A DNA stretch of 64,000 nucleotides from Marilutibacter chinensis (lineage in GTDB: Bacteria; Pseudomonadota; Gammaproteobacteria; Xanthomonadales; Xanthomonadaceae): assembly GCF_021725675.1 (NCBI RefSeq), contig NZ_JAKJPO010000001.1, positions 992,001 through 1,056,000 of the forward strand, in the 5' to 3' direction. This document shows, piece by piece, positions 7,617 through 15,262 of the stretch. The position numbers were made by a program, and so were the translations under genes. Under the pieces are notes generated by a model that saw only the letters and a program-made list of their open reading frames with translations, did no database searches and was not told where the DNA came from. Every line of letters starts with the position of its first letter. Position 1 is the first letter of the stretch.

Positions 7617-8215
7617 AGCCGCAGCCTGGGTTGACCGAAGGGCACTCGGCGGAAGAAGCGCTCCAGCCTTTCGCTTTCCACCACGGCGTCCATGGCTTCG
7701 GCGTAGGCCTCTTCGCTCACCGGCTGCCGCAAGCTCTGCGTCAACCGCTCCCACGTTCCGTCTGGTGCGCAAGCCATCGCGAACAACCAGTGGTGCGTCC
7801 AGTCGTCCTCCAACCGATCGGATGCAACGAAGAGCACCCGGTGATCACGCTGGAACGGCAGGGATGACAGCGCATGGTCAACGGCGTGACGGTGGGCAGC
7901 CTGTAGCCGTGCCCTCTCCTCGCCATCGGTATCCAGCAGCGCTGCAAACCCTTCGGGCAGGCGCAGCGAGACGCGGTAGCCCGCCGCACAGGTGTGGTGG
8001 CCCTCGCCTTCCCACAACCGCTGCTGCCCATCGAAATCCTGGCCCATAGCGAGGCGCCGCATGGCCTCCTCGGTCACTGGCCCATCGGGCTTCAACTGGG
8101 TCAGCCACGCACCACCCCAGCGCAGCGCGGCCAAGGGCGAGCCCAGCAGTTCTGCGAAGGAAAACCCATCGGCGAACATGTCCTCCCGGCAGATGCAGGT
8201 GAGTTGCAGGTTCAT
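7613..8215 (-). CDS. Unknown 200-residue protein
   Basis: The start ATG 8215 is preceded by AGGAGGA. The product has no recognised domain; it is rich in Trp, Arg and Glu and has charged helices in the C-terminal half. It lies between an ankyrin-repeat gene (10-bp gap) and the RHH gene (ATGA overlap), so the three form one operon. Its last residues (QPRLRL) resemble the C-terminal tails of several other proteins of the element. Function unknown; an RHH-regulated effector is one possibility. Confidence 0.6.
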   Translation of the reverse strand: MNLQLTCICREDMFADGFSFAELLGSPLAALRWGGAWLTQLKPDGPVTEEAMRRLAMGQDFDGQQRLWEGEGHHTCAAGYRVSLRLPEGFAALLDTDGEERARLQAAHRHAVDHALSSLPFQRDHRVLFVASDRLEDDWTHHWLFAMACAPDGTWERLTQSLRQPVSEEAYAEAMDAVVESERLERFFRRVPFGQPRLRL

Positions 8216-8225
8216 GGGGTCCTCC

Positions 8226-8945
8226 TCAGAGCCGTGCCCTGCTATTCGGAACGGCTCCCGTTGCTTCCGTTGCACCATCGAGCGTTGCATCCAAACGCTT
8301 GGCCTCTTGTTCCGCTTTCCACTTGCGCAAACGATCTTGTATTTCCGGACGCTGGTATTCAATCCACGCATCGGGATGCGGCTTCGCATTGACTAAACGC
8401 AACCACGCCTCGGAACGAGGATTTGCACCAGCCTTTAGCAAAAGGTCAAGCAGATCCACGTTGCCACTCATATAGGCAAAATAGATGGGTGACGGCCTTA
8501 TCGCACGATCATCGTAACAACCTCCACAGTCTGCGTTCGGATCTGCGCCAGCCTCGAGGAGCACACGACAGACGTCGAGCGCCCCCCTGCAGTTTGGATC
8601 CCATGGACGGTCCACGCGCGCCGCATAAATAAGTGGCGTCTCACCGCTGCCCTCCTGCCGAGCGTTAACATCGACACCACTCGCAATCAACTTCTCAAGC
8701 TCGCTTAGTTGAAAGCCACCTTCACACTCAAAAAGCCGAAAGATGGGTGGCTGCCTGCGATTTCGCCGCCATTCTCGAACGCGCTCACTGAGGGCAAGGC
8801 ATGGGATCAATATCGGAGACAGGAGCGTGAAGACAAGGAACTCCACTCGAAGCTTCCAGATCGGCTCTTGAAATAGATTTAGTGGGTCACGCAAATCCTT
8901 TAACCATCCCTGCACACCTTTCTTGATACTTGCAACGAAATTCAT
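8226..8945 (-). CDS. Ankyrin-repeat protein with N-terminal membrane segment
   Basis: The start ATG 8945 (MNFVASIKKG) is preferred to the upstream in-frame codons. The 239-residue protein has a hydrophobic segment at about residues 35-55 (EFLVFTLLSPILIPCLAL), then about three ankyrin repeats with the characteristic GADPN, ETPLIYAA and VDLLDLLLKAGANP elements, and a charged C-terminus. Ankyrin repeats bind protein partners. The gene heads an operon with an unknown gene and an RHH gene. It is one of four ankyrin genes in the element. Confidence 0.8.
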   Translation of the reverse strand: MNFVASIKKGVQGWLKDLRDPLNLFQEPIWKLRVEFLVFTLLSPILIPCLALSERVREWRRNRRQPPIFRLFECEGGFQLSELEKLIASGVDVNARQEGSGETPLIYAARVDRPWDPNCRGALDVCRVLLEAGADPNADCGGCYDDRAIRPSPIYFAYMSGNVDLLDLLLKAGANPRSEAWLRLVNAKPHPDAWIEYQRPEIQDRLRKWKAEQEAKRLDATLDGATEATGAVPNSRARL

Positions 8946-9131
8946 GCCAGCCCCCACGGAATACGTTTGTATTCCTTCACCCCCATGCAAGCAGAGGTCA
9001 GCGACTTGTCCAGAGGGCTTTACTGACTAAAGCGAAAAACTGCTGGGGTGGGCCGACAGTTTTTCAACGTGCCTCTCGCTGTCCCTTGCGCATTTCCGCT
9101 GCCGCGGTAAATCAGTGGGAAAGGAGGACAC

Positions 9132-9616
9132 ATGACCAACACCGACTTGCTCGCTGCAATCCAGCAGTGCAACCCCGCCCTGGTGGCCGCGGCGATCGGA
9201 CGCGGGGCCCAACCCAACGCGCACGACGCGCCCGTGGCTACTCGCCGTTCCACGTCGCCCTGCTCACCGCTGACGCACCGACCGTTCGGGCGTTGCTGGA
9301 CAACGGAGCTGATCCGTTGGTGAGCACGAACCTGGCCCAAAGCCGGAACATGGGCGCCAAGACCCTGGTCGCATATCGCCACGGTCGGGCGCACGCGCAC
9401 CCACCGGGCAGCCGAGAGCGGGACGCGGAGTTCGCCGTGTGCGAAGCACTGGACCGCCTGCTGGATGAGCGCGGCGCGCTGCCACACCTGGACGACACCC
9501 ACTGGTGGATGAAAGGGGTCGAGGACGCGGCGGATATAGCTGCCCGCCAGGGGCGTCCGTGGAAGGCTGCGGGGTTGCAGGAGGCTGGGCTACGATGTGG
9601 TCATGCCCGTCTCTGA
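9132..9616 (+). pseudogene. Ankyrin-repeat gene split by a frameshift
   Basis: An ATG at 9132 opens a frame with an ankyrin start (DLLAAIQQCNPALVAAAIGRGA...PN). Near 9225-9240 this frame loses similarity. The next ankyrin elements (GYSPFHVALL, VRALLDNGADPL) continue in another frame, which stays open to the stop at 9616. The shift is consistent with loss of one base (or gain of two). Joined, the two parts would give a protein of about 160 residues. Either the gene is inactive, or a sequencing error or programmed frameshift is involved. The downstream HEPN-like gene begins inside the last codons of the second frame. Confidence 0.7.
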
Positions 9617-10106
9617 CAACCTCGCCATCCCATTGTTTCGCGCATTCGCCTTGCTCGAATACCAGCTCAAGCGCCGTCATGCGTTTCTGAAAGCGGATCG
9701 GTTCGGCAATGCGATGGTGGACTGGTCCGAAGTGAAGGCGCAGGTGGACAGGTTTCCACCTGCCGACTTCGTCCTTCGGGTGGGGCCAGTTACTCGTCAG
9801 AAGATGCTTGGGGGAGCCCGTGATCGACCGAAAGTTCAGGTGGTCGTCAATGCGGGTGGCCGGCGCGAGGCAACCTTCGAGCCTCGCCCTCTTCAGCCAC
9901 CCAACGAAGTTCAATCCGACGCCCGCGCCTTAGTGGAAGCGACCAAGCGCGTGCGCAACAACCTCTTCCATGGCGGCAAAGAAGATCCGGGCGAGCAACC
10001 TTTCGATGGCGACGACGACGAATGGGGTCGTGCCGCCCTCGACGTGGCGCAGACATTGCTCGACCTCCTGGACCAAAGAGCATTCGGACCACCCGATCGT
10101 CCCTGA
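9603..10106 (+). CDS. HEPN-like protein
   Basis: The start is ATG 9603; a GTG at 9597 is also in frame. The 167-residue helical protein carries RNNLFHGG near residues 118-125, an R-x4-H motif inside a helical context typical of HEPN domains. HEPN proteins are frequently RNases in toxin-antitoxin, CRISPR-associated or abortive infection systems. Its start overlaps the end of the frameshifted ankyrin gene by 14 bp, so the two were probably coupled. The HEPN call rests on a single motif and helix pattern. Confidence 0.55.
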   Translation: MPVSDNLAIPLFRAFALLEYQLKRRHAFLKADRFGNAMVDWSEVKAQVDRFPPADFVLRVGPVTRQKMLGGARDRPKVQVVVNAGGRREATFEPRPLQPPNEVQSDARALVEATKRVRNNLFHGGKEDPGEQPFDGDDDEWGRAALDVAQTLLDLLDQRAFGPPDRP

Positions 10107-10289
10107 GCGTTTGCGCGTGGAACCGACGCTGCGCACCGCACCCTCGGTTTCACGGCCTCGCCCACCCTCGCAGTGACAAGGGCTTGCGCCCGTTCAGCGA
10201 AATACTAATTGGCGGCTCCTTTGGGGCCGGTCTAGCCTGTCTCCCCGGTGCGTCTCACCGGGTGATTCTGACTTGTAGAGACTTCCGCC

Positions 10290-10751
10290 ATGCTCGACAC
10301 CACGCTCCCGCCCGGTTACCTGGGCGCCGCCCATCTCCATCCCCTGCCGCTGCACCTGCCGTTGCTGCCGGTGCGGGCCACGTGCGGCTTCCCCTCGCCT
10401 GCTGAAGACTTCTATGGCTCGCAGGACGTGCTGGACATCAACCAGCGGGTCGTTCGAAACCCGGTGGCCACGTTCTACGTCGAAGCGGACACGGGCACCT
10501 CGATGGTCGAGTTCGGCATCTTCCCGGGCGACACCCTGGTGGTCGACCGCTCCCTCACCGCCCGCCACGGGGACATCGTCATGGTGTGCTGGGAAGGCGG
10601 CTTCACGATCAAGCAATTGCGGCTGCGCGCGGGCCGCTACGAGCTCCATTCGGGCAATCCTGCCAACGCCCCCATCGTCGTGCCGGAGGACGTGGAGCTC
10701 GACGTGTGGGGCGTGGTGACTTGGTCCTTCCGAAAGCAACTGAGGCGCTGA
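10290..10751 (+). CDS. umuD: UmuD-type S24 protease, polymerase V subunit
   Basis: UmuD cleaves itself after SOS induction to give UmuD', the partner of UmuC in translesion synthesis. The 153-residue product has the Cys-Gly cleavage site (Cys32-Gly33 in TCGFPSPAEDF), the nucleophile Ser71 (TGTSMVEFGI) and Lys108 (FTIKQLRL). The 37-residue Ser-Lys spacing equals that of E. coli UmuD. It heads an operon whose fourth gene is umuC, with two unrelated genes in between. A LexA site is expected upstream but I did not find a convincing one. Confidence 0.93.
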   Translation: MLDTTLPPGYLGAAHLHPLPLHLPLLPVRATCGFPSPAEDFYGSQDVLDINQRVVRNPVATFYVEADTGTSMVEFGIFPGDTLVVDRSLTARHGDIVMVCWEGGFTIKQLRLRAGRYELHSGNPANAPIVVPEDVELDVWGVVTWSFRKQLRR

Positions 10752-10754
10752 CAC

Positions 10755-11156
10755 ATGGACGACGCAAGCCGCTGGAGCAAGCTCAAACCGCTGGAAGGTC
10801 CCCGCTGGCCCATCCGGTGTGGCCATGTCTTCTCCGCCGAGGATCTGGTGCGCCTGCGCGAGGGCCTCTGGCCGCGCGACATGGACGACCGGTGGGCGGT
10901 GCATCTGGACGGGGATACGTTGCGCTGCTGGCGTTCGTGGACCGGCACGTGCATCTATGAAAGCCAGGTGACCCTGGCCGAGGACGGCACGGGCGTGGCC
11001 GTGGTGGTGGACGTGCTCGACGACGGGGACACCTACCGGCGGGCCGCCACCGACGAAGGCGAGCTGGAACGGTTCGAGGGCGTGCTGTCCCAGGTGCGGC
11101 GCCGCGACAGCGAGGGCGATGCACTGGCTGGGGTGTCGATCGTCCAGGAGGCGTAA
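10755..11156 (+). CDS. Unknown protein inserted between umuD and umuC (first)
   Basis: The gene starts 3 bp after the umuD stop and encodes 133 residues, acidic and rich in Trp, Arg and Asp (LREGLWPRDMDDRWAVH). No domain is recognised and there is no signal peptide or membrane segment. Its stop overlaps the start of the next gene by one base (TAATG), so it is translated as part of the umu operon. A role in regulating or using the mutagenic polymerase is possible from position only. Confidence 0.65.
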   Translation: MDDASRWSKLKPLEGPRWPIRCGHVFSAEDLVRLREGLWPRDMDDRWAVHLDGDTLRCWRSWTGTCIYESQVTLAEDGTGVAVVVDVLDDGDTYRRAATDEGELERFEGVLSQVRRRDSEGDALAGVSIVQEA

Positions 11157-12043
11157 TGCGTCAGCGCATCGAGCTCTGGAAACGCGTCTTCGACACCGAC
11201 GACAACGCCATTTCCAAGGCGTTGTCCAAGCTGACGTGGGATCTGGCCGCGTTCTCCTGCGTCGTGGAAATGGTCCGCCAGGCGCCCGATGCCGATGGAG
11301 GCAAGCGGCTCAATGGCATGGTGCTGGAAATGCTCGTATCGGGCTTCTGGAGCACCACCATGCAAGGCGTTCGGCGACTGGCCGAGCGAGAAACCATCCA
11401 CGGCCGATATGGGGTGTGCTCCATTGGTGGCCTGCTCAAGGATGCGAGGGAGGTTCGGCACCGAATCACCCGTCAGGTGTTTGTGGAAGACATTGCGGGT
11501 CTGGAATACAACCACGCGGCCATCGAAGCACGGTATGGGCGGTTCCTGCGCGCCCAAGCGCCTGGGCAAACCCACTGGGTGCCTCGCGAGTATCCCTTCG
11601 AACCGTCCGTCCAACGGCATGCCGTGTTCGACTGGCTGAGCGGAACCACTCCCGCAACGTCAACCCCAGACGATCTGATTCGGGAAGAGGTGTTCGATAC
11701 GTTGGATCGCCGTCTGGCACGCCTGGACGGTGTGGTGGAACACGTCAACGTCGAGATCGCACATGCGGCCACAGAGTTCAGCCGCACCGGCCGCGTGCTC
11801 CAGCAATGGAACCTGGACGATGCCAAGGGCGCCATCAAGGAACTCGCTCAGATTGCCCAGTTGGTGGGCGAGTGGTTCTGCTTCAGCGGCATCGGCACCG
11901 TTCTGCCCCACCCGCAGTTCGACCAGTTCGCGCACTTGGACCAGCCACTCTTCACTGGTGACAGGCGGCAACTCCAGGCGACATGGGATGGCCTGGAACG
12001 AGAAATCAGTCAGTGGCACAACGTGGATCCGAGGACCCTTTGA
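11156..12043 (+). CDS. Unknown helical protein inserted between umuD and umuC (second), possibly HEPN/AbiU2-like
   Basis: The 295-residue protein is almost entirely helical. The first half (LWDL-like TWDLAAFSCVV, LEMLVSGFWSTTMQGVRRL, REVRHRITRQVFVED) resembles the helical arrangement of AbiU2-type HEPN proteins: aromatic residues in long helices and a recurring RRL. I do not see a clear R-x4-6-H catalytic motif, so this is a weak assignment. It is coupled to the gene before it (TAATG) and ends 1 bp before the umuC start, so it is expressed together with UmuD and UmuC. Confidence 0.55.
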   Translation: MRQRIELWKRVFDTDDNAISKALSKLTWDLAAFSCVVEMVRQAPDADGGKRLNGMVLEMLVSGFWSTTMQGVRRLAERETIHGRYGVCSIGGLLKDAREVRHRITRQVFVEDIAGLEYNHAAIEARYGRFLRAQAPGQTHWVPREYPFEPSVQRHAVFDWLSGTTPATSTPDDLIREEVFDTLDRRLARLDGVVEHVNVEIAHAATEFSRTGRVLQQWNLDDAKGAIKELAQIAQLVGEWFCFSGIGTVLPHPQFDQFAHLDQPLFTGDRRQLQATWDGLEREISQWHNVDPRTL

Positions 12044-12044
12044 C

Positions 12045-13307
12045 ATGTTCGGCTTGGTGGATGGGAACAACTTCTACGCAAGTTGCGAGCGGGTTTTCAA
12101 TCCCTCCCTGCGCGGCCAGCCGGTGTGCATCTTGTCCTCCAATGACGGCTGCGCGATCGCGAGGTCCGACGAGTGCAAGCGGCTGGGCGTGAAGATGGGC
12201 CAGCCCATCCACGAGGTGCCGCCCCACATCCGCCGCCAGCTGCGAATCTTCTCGGCGAACTTCGGCCTCTACGGGGACCTGTCAGGCCGCGTAGTGTCTG
12301 TGCTGCGGGAATGGTTTCCGCGCGTGGAGGTCTATTCAATCGATGAGTCGTTCGTGACGTTCGACGGGGTGCCGGCGGAGCAACGCGAGGCGATGGCCCG
12401 CCAGGCGCGTTCCCAGATCCTCCAGTGGGTGGGCATCCCGTGTTGCGTGGGCATCGGTCCCACGAAGACCTTGGCCAAGCTCGCGAACAAGCTGGCCAAG
12501 AAGACGCCGCACGGGGTGGTCACCGCCCTGCCCGGCTCGCCCGAGCTGGAAACCTATCCGGTGGAAGACGTGTGGGGCGTGGGGCGCAAGCTCACCGCCA
12601 AGCTGGGCGCCGAAGGCATCCTCACCGCGGCGGACCTGGCCAGAGCCGATCCCGACACCCTGCGCGCTCGCTACGGGGTGACCTTGGCGCGCACCCAACG
12701 GGAACTCCAGGGCGTGGTGTGCAACGACCTGGAGGAAGTGGAACCGGAGCGGCAGCAGATCGTCGTGTCGCGCTCTTTCGGCCAAGAAGTAACGTCGCTG
12801 GAGGACCTCCAGCAAGCCGTCTCCACGTTCGCCCAGCGGGCGTGCGAAAAGCTACGGTCGCGCTCGCTGCAGGCCAGTGGGGTGTGGGTGTGGCTCAACA
12901 CCAACCCCTTCAAGCCCGGTGCGGCGCAGTATCACCCCAGCAAGGCGTTCAACTTCATCGGCCCCACGAGTGACACGCGCGAAGTGCTGCTGGTCGCCCA
13001 AGGGTTGGCCAAGGCCATGTGGAAGACCGGCTACCGCTACAAGAAAGCCGGCGTGGGCCTGCTGGATCTGACGCACGGCGATGTCCACCAGGGCGACCTC
13101 TTCGCGGGCATCGACCCCCGCTCGCAAGCGCTCATGAAGGTCATGGACCAGGCGAATGCGAAGTTCGGCCGGGGCACCATGGGCATGGCGTCGTCGGCTT
13201 GGCGGTCGAAGGGGCCGGCGTTGGCCAAGCCCGTGTGGGCGATGAACCAGAAGAACTTGTCGCCGGCTTACACCACCCGGTGGGATCAGCTTGTTCGGGT
13301 GCGATAG
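12045..13307 (+). CDS. umuC: UmuC-type Y-family DNA polymerase
   Basis: This is the catalytic subunit of DNA polymerase V, which copies across lesions. The start is ATG 12045, one base after the stop of the preceding gene. The 420-residue product has the Y-family metal ligands Asp6 (FGLVDGNNFYASCE) and Asp100-Glu101 (YSIDESF), the helix-hairpin-helix region GVGRKL, and a UmuC-type little finger and C-terminal region. Length equals that of E. coli UmuC (422). Carried by a mobile element, it should raise mutation rate when the SOS response is on, for example after entry of ssDNA. Confidence 0.95.
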   Translation: MFGLVDGNNFYASCERVFNPSLRGQPVCILSSNDGCAIARSDECKRLGVKMGQPIHEVPPHIRRQLRIFSANFGLYGDLSGRVVSVLREWFPRVEVYSIDESFVTFDGVPAEQREAMARQARSQILQWVGIPCCVGIGPTKTLAKLANKLAKKTPHGVVTALPGSPELETYPVEDVWGVGRKLTAKLGAEGILTAADLARADPDTLRARYGVTLARTQRELQGVVCNDLEEVEPERQQIVVSRSFGQEVTSLEDLQQAVSTFAQRACEKLRSRSLQASGVWVWLNTNPFKPGAAQYHPSKAFNFIGPTSDTREVLLVAQGLAKAMWKTGYRYKKAGVGLLDLTHGDVHQGDLFAGIDPRSQALMKVMDQANAKFGRGTMGMASSAWRSKGPALAKPVWAMNQKNLSPAYTTRWDQLVRVR

Positions 13308-13322
13308 CAACCTACCAGGCGA

Positions 13323-14132
13323 CTAAAACGGAATGTCCATGCCCTCGGCAGAAGCCTCTTCTTGCTGCCGTGCGAGCTTCCATCGCTCCTCACAGGCCTT
13401 GATGAAGCGCACCGTGCTGGCAACGTTGCTGGCGATCAGAAGTGCCTCGTCGTATGCCAGCACCGGATTGTCATGGGCCATCGTGTGGTTGTTCCGGACG
13501 TAATCGTATTGACCGAAGATCGTGGTCGCGCCTTTCAAGATGTGCTCTGCCATCTGGGAAGTCAGAAGACCTTCTTCCTTGACGCGCTTCACATAGGCGC
13601 CCATAAGGCCACCCAACGGCACCGAACGGTCTCTGGGTATGCCGTGCTCCTCGCAAAGCTTGCGAAGGAACTTGACGAGGAACGTATGTAGCCGATCCAA
13701 GCCTTGCTCTGGCTCGTTACGCTCGAAGCACTCCCGGGCGGCTTTAGCCACTTTCTGGAAGTCTTCAGTGTCGCCGTCGATGGCCTCAATGTCCTCCACA
13801 GGCTTGGCTTGCGCCAGTCGCGCTGCAATGGCTTCGCAATCCCTGAAGAGTGCCTGCCGCTCCAATGCCGAATGCCCGGTGTCCCGGCAGTGCTCTAGCA
13901 GTCCGTGGATGACCCGCCCCACCAACGAGTCATCTTCTTTGGTCCAGAAGCTGCGTAGGTGGTTGGCTTTGGACGAGCCATTGCCACTGTATGCCCCGCC
14001 ATAGATGTCTCGATTGACCTCCTCTTCGAAGAACCGAGCAAACGAATTGTTCGAAAAATCGAGGACGTAACCACTGCTCATGCCGAACAGATCTTCAAGT
14101 TTCCGTTTCTCGCGAGGACTCAAGCTGGACAT
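13323..14132 (-). CDS. AbiJ-like abortive infection protein
   Basis: The 269-residue protein combines an N-terminal domain found on AbiJ relatives (KLEDLFGMSSGYVLDFSN...SSKANHLRSFW, residues 10-70) with a C-terminal Abi_C/HEPN domain whose motif RNNHTMAHDN (about residues 223-232) holds the expected Arg and His. Abi_C HEPN domains are thought to be RNases that stop growth on phage infection. It lies 49 bp downstream of the Shedu gene on the same strand and converges with umuC (15-bp gap). The stack of Mod, Res, Shedu and this gene looks like a single defence island. Confidence 0.8.
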   Translation of the reverse strand: MSSLSPREKRKLEDLFGMSSGYVLDFSNNSFARFFEEEVNRDIYGGAYSGNGSSKANHLRSFWTKEDDSLVGRVIHGLLEHCRDTGHSALERQALFRDCEAIAARLAQAKPVEDIEAIDGDTEDFQKVAKAARECFERNEPEQGLDRLHTFLVKFLRKLCEEHGIPRDRSVPLGGLMGAYVKRVKEEGLLTSQMAEHILKGATTIFGQYDYVRNNHTMAHDNPVLAYDEALLIASNVASTVRFIKACEERWKLARQQEEASAEGMDIPF

Positions 14133-14181
14133 GGGTGGCTTCGCGAGGCTCTAGGACAGGTCCCGACGATTCGGCGAATGA

Positions 14182-15249
14182 TCACCATGGGATATCGTCC
14201 TCCTCAACCGCCGACTCCGCATCAGCACCCGCTGCGGGGCTCATCATTTCGACAAGGCGTTCGCCTTGAGCAAGCAGATGGTCGTAGGTCATTACGGAGA
14301 TCCCGTGGAGACGGCGATTGAGCCCATGAAGTGCACGCTGCTGCTCGTCGGTCCAGTCGTGGGATCGGCCGATGACAATGCTAGCCCGTGGATGGTAGGC
14401 CACCACTTCTTTATGGTCCTGAAGGCCTTCCTTCGCAGCCTGGTGGAGGATGTCCAGATACCGGTGGCATTGGCCGATGGCCCGCGAAACGTCTGCCGAA
14501 AAGTAGTAGTTCTTGTGGGCAGCGTCGTAGAGCAGCACCTCTTTGTCGGGCCGCTTCAACTCAACGATGTCCCGATAGCCCGCAATAACATTTGGCAACA
14601 ACAGATCGAGGTTGTCGCCCGTGGAAATGGCCCTGACTTCGTCACGGACAACATAAGCGTTTCCGAACGCCCAACAGTGCTTCTCACACCAGGCCTGATA
14701 CGTTTGTTCCCCCGCCTCACCGCTACTCAGATTCGAGTGCAATTCGGCTACTGCTGATCTCATCTCGCTTAAACGAATAGAGCCGCGCAAAGCCACACTC
14801 AATTCGTGGGTAAGTTCCGTGCTTGAAAGATGGTCCAGCAACTCCGCTTGTGAAAGCACGTTGGTCAGTGCGCCAACCAACGCTTGCGGATCGTGGCCAC
14901 TCAACACGGCCTCGCCGTTGGACACTCGAATGAGGATGAACTCACCTGCCTCAGATTGCTCAGCAACAGGAAAATGACTTTGGAGATACTTAAGCAATTG
15001 AAGCGAAGAAGCGTGAGTGAGAGTGAGGGTCTTCGTCCTATCTTCGATCCAAGGCTGGTTCTTGTCCTTCTTGAATCCCTCAAGCTTGAGCGAGAGATCG
15101 GTGCTGCCGTCGTTGTGCGTGATGAACCATGCTGTCGCTTTTAGCCGACTCTTGCTTGTCTCGTTCAGCACGACCGGCGGTGCGTAGTCCAGCTTGCCAC
15201 TGCTGGCTGTCTTCCTGACAACTTTCTGCACTTCCCCTGGCTTTTCCAT
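14182..15249 (-). CDS. sduA: Shedu immune nuclease SduA (DUF4263)
   Basis: The 355-residue product has the DUF4263 core in its C-terminal half: a Glu/Gln-rich helix with YQAWCEKHCWAFG, then DNLDLLLPN (Asp215 region), IVELKRPDKE (Glu230-x-Lys232, the PD-(D/E)xK signature), a Tyr-rich YYFSADVSRAIGQ helix and the strand VIGRS. Shedu is a one-gene phage-defence system. The N-terminal ~170 residues are variable in the family and probably regulate activity. It follows the Res gene by 13 bp, so it is likely cotranscribed with the restriction-modification genes. Confidence 0.88.
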   Translation of the reverse strand: MEKPGEVQKVVRKTASSGKLDYAPPVVLNETSKSRLKATAWFITHNDGSTDLSLKLEGFKKDKNQPWIEDRTKTLTLTHASSLQLLKYLQSHFPVAEQSEAGEFILIRVSNGEAVLSGHDPQALVGALTNVLSQAELLDHLSSTELTHELSVALRGSIRLSEMRSAVAELHSNLSSGEAGEQTYQAWCEKHCWAFGNAYVVRDEVRAISTGDNLDLLLPNVIAGYRDIVELKRPDKEVLLYDAAHKNYYFSADVSRAIGQCHRYLDILHQAAKEGLQDHKEVVAYHPRASIVIGRSHDWTDEQQRALHGLNRRLHGISVMTYDHLLAQGERLVEMMSPAAGADAESAVEEDDIPW

Positions 15250-15262
15250 GTCGCCTCCGCGC

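Noticed and set aside
10107..10289. LexA (SOS) box upstream of umuD
   Set aside because: Only a TACTAA half-site (10203-10208) is seen; the partner half expected for a Xanthomonadaceae LexA site is missing.
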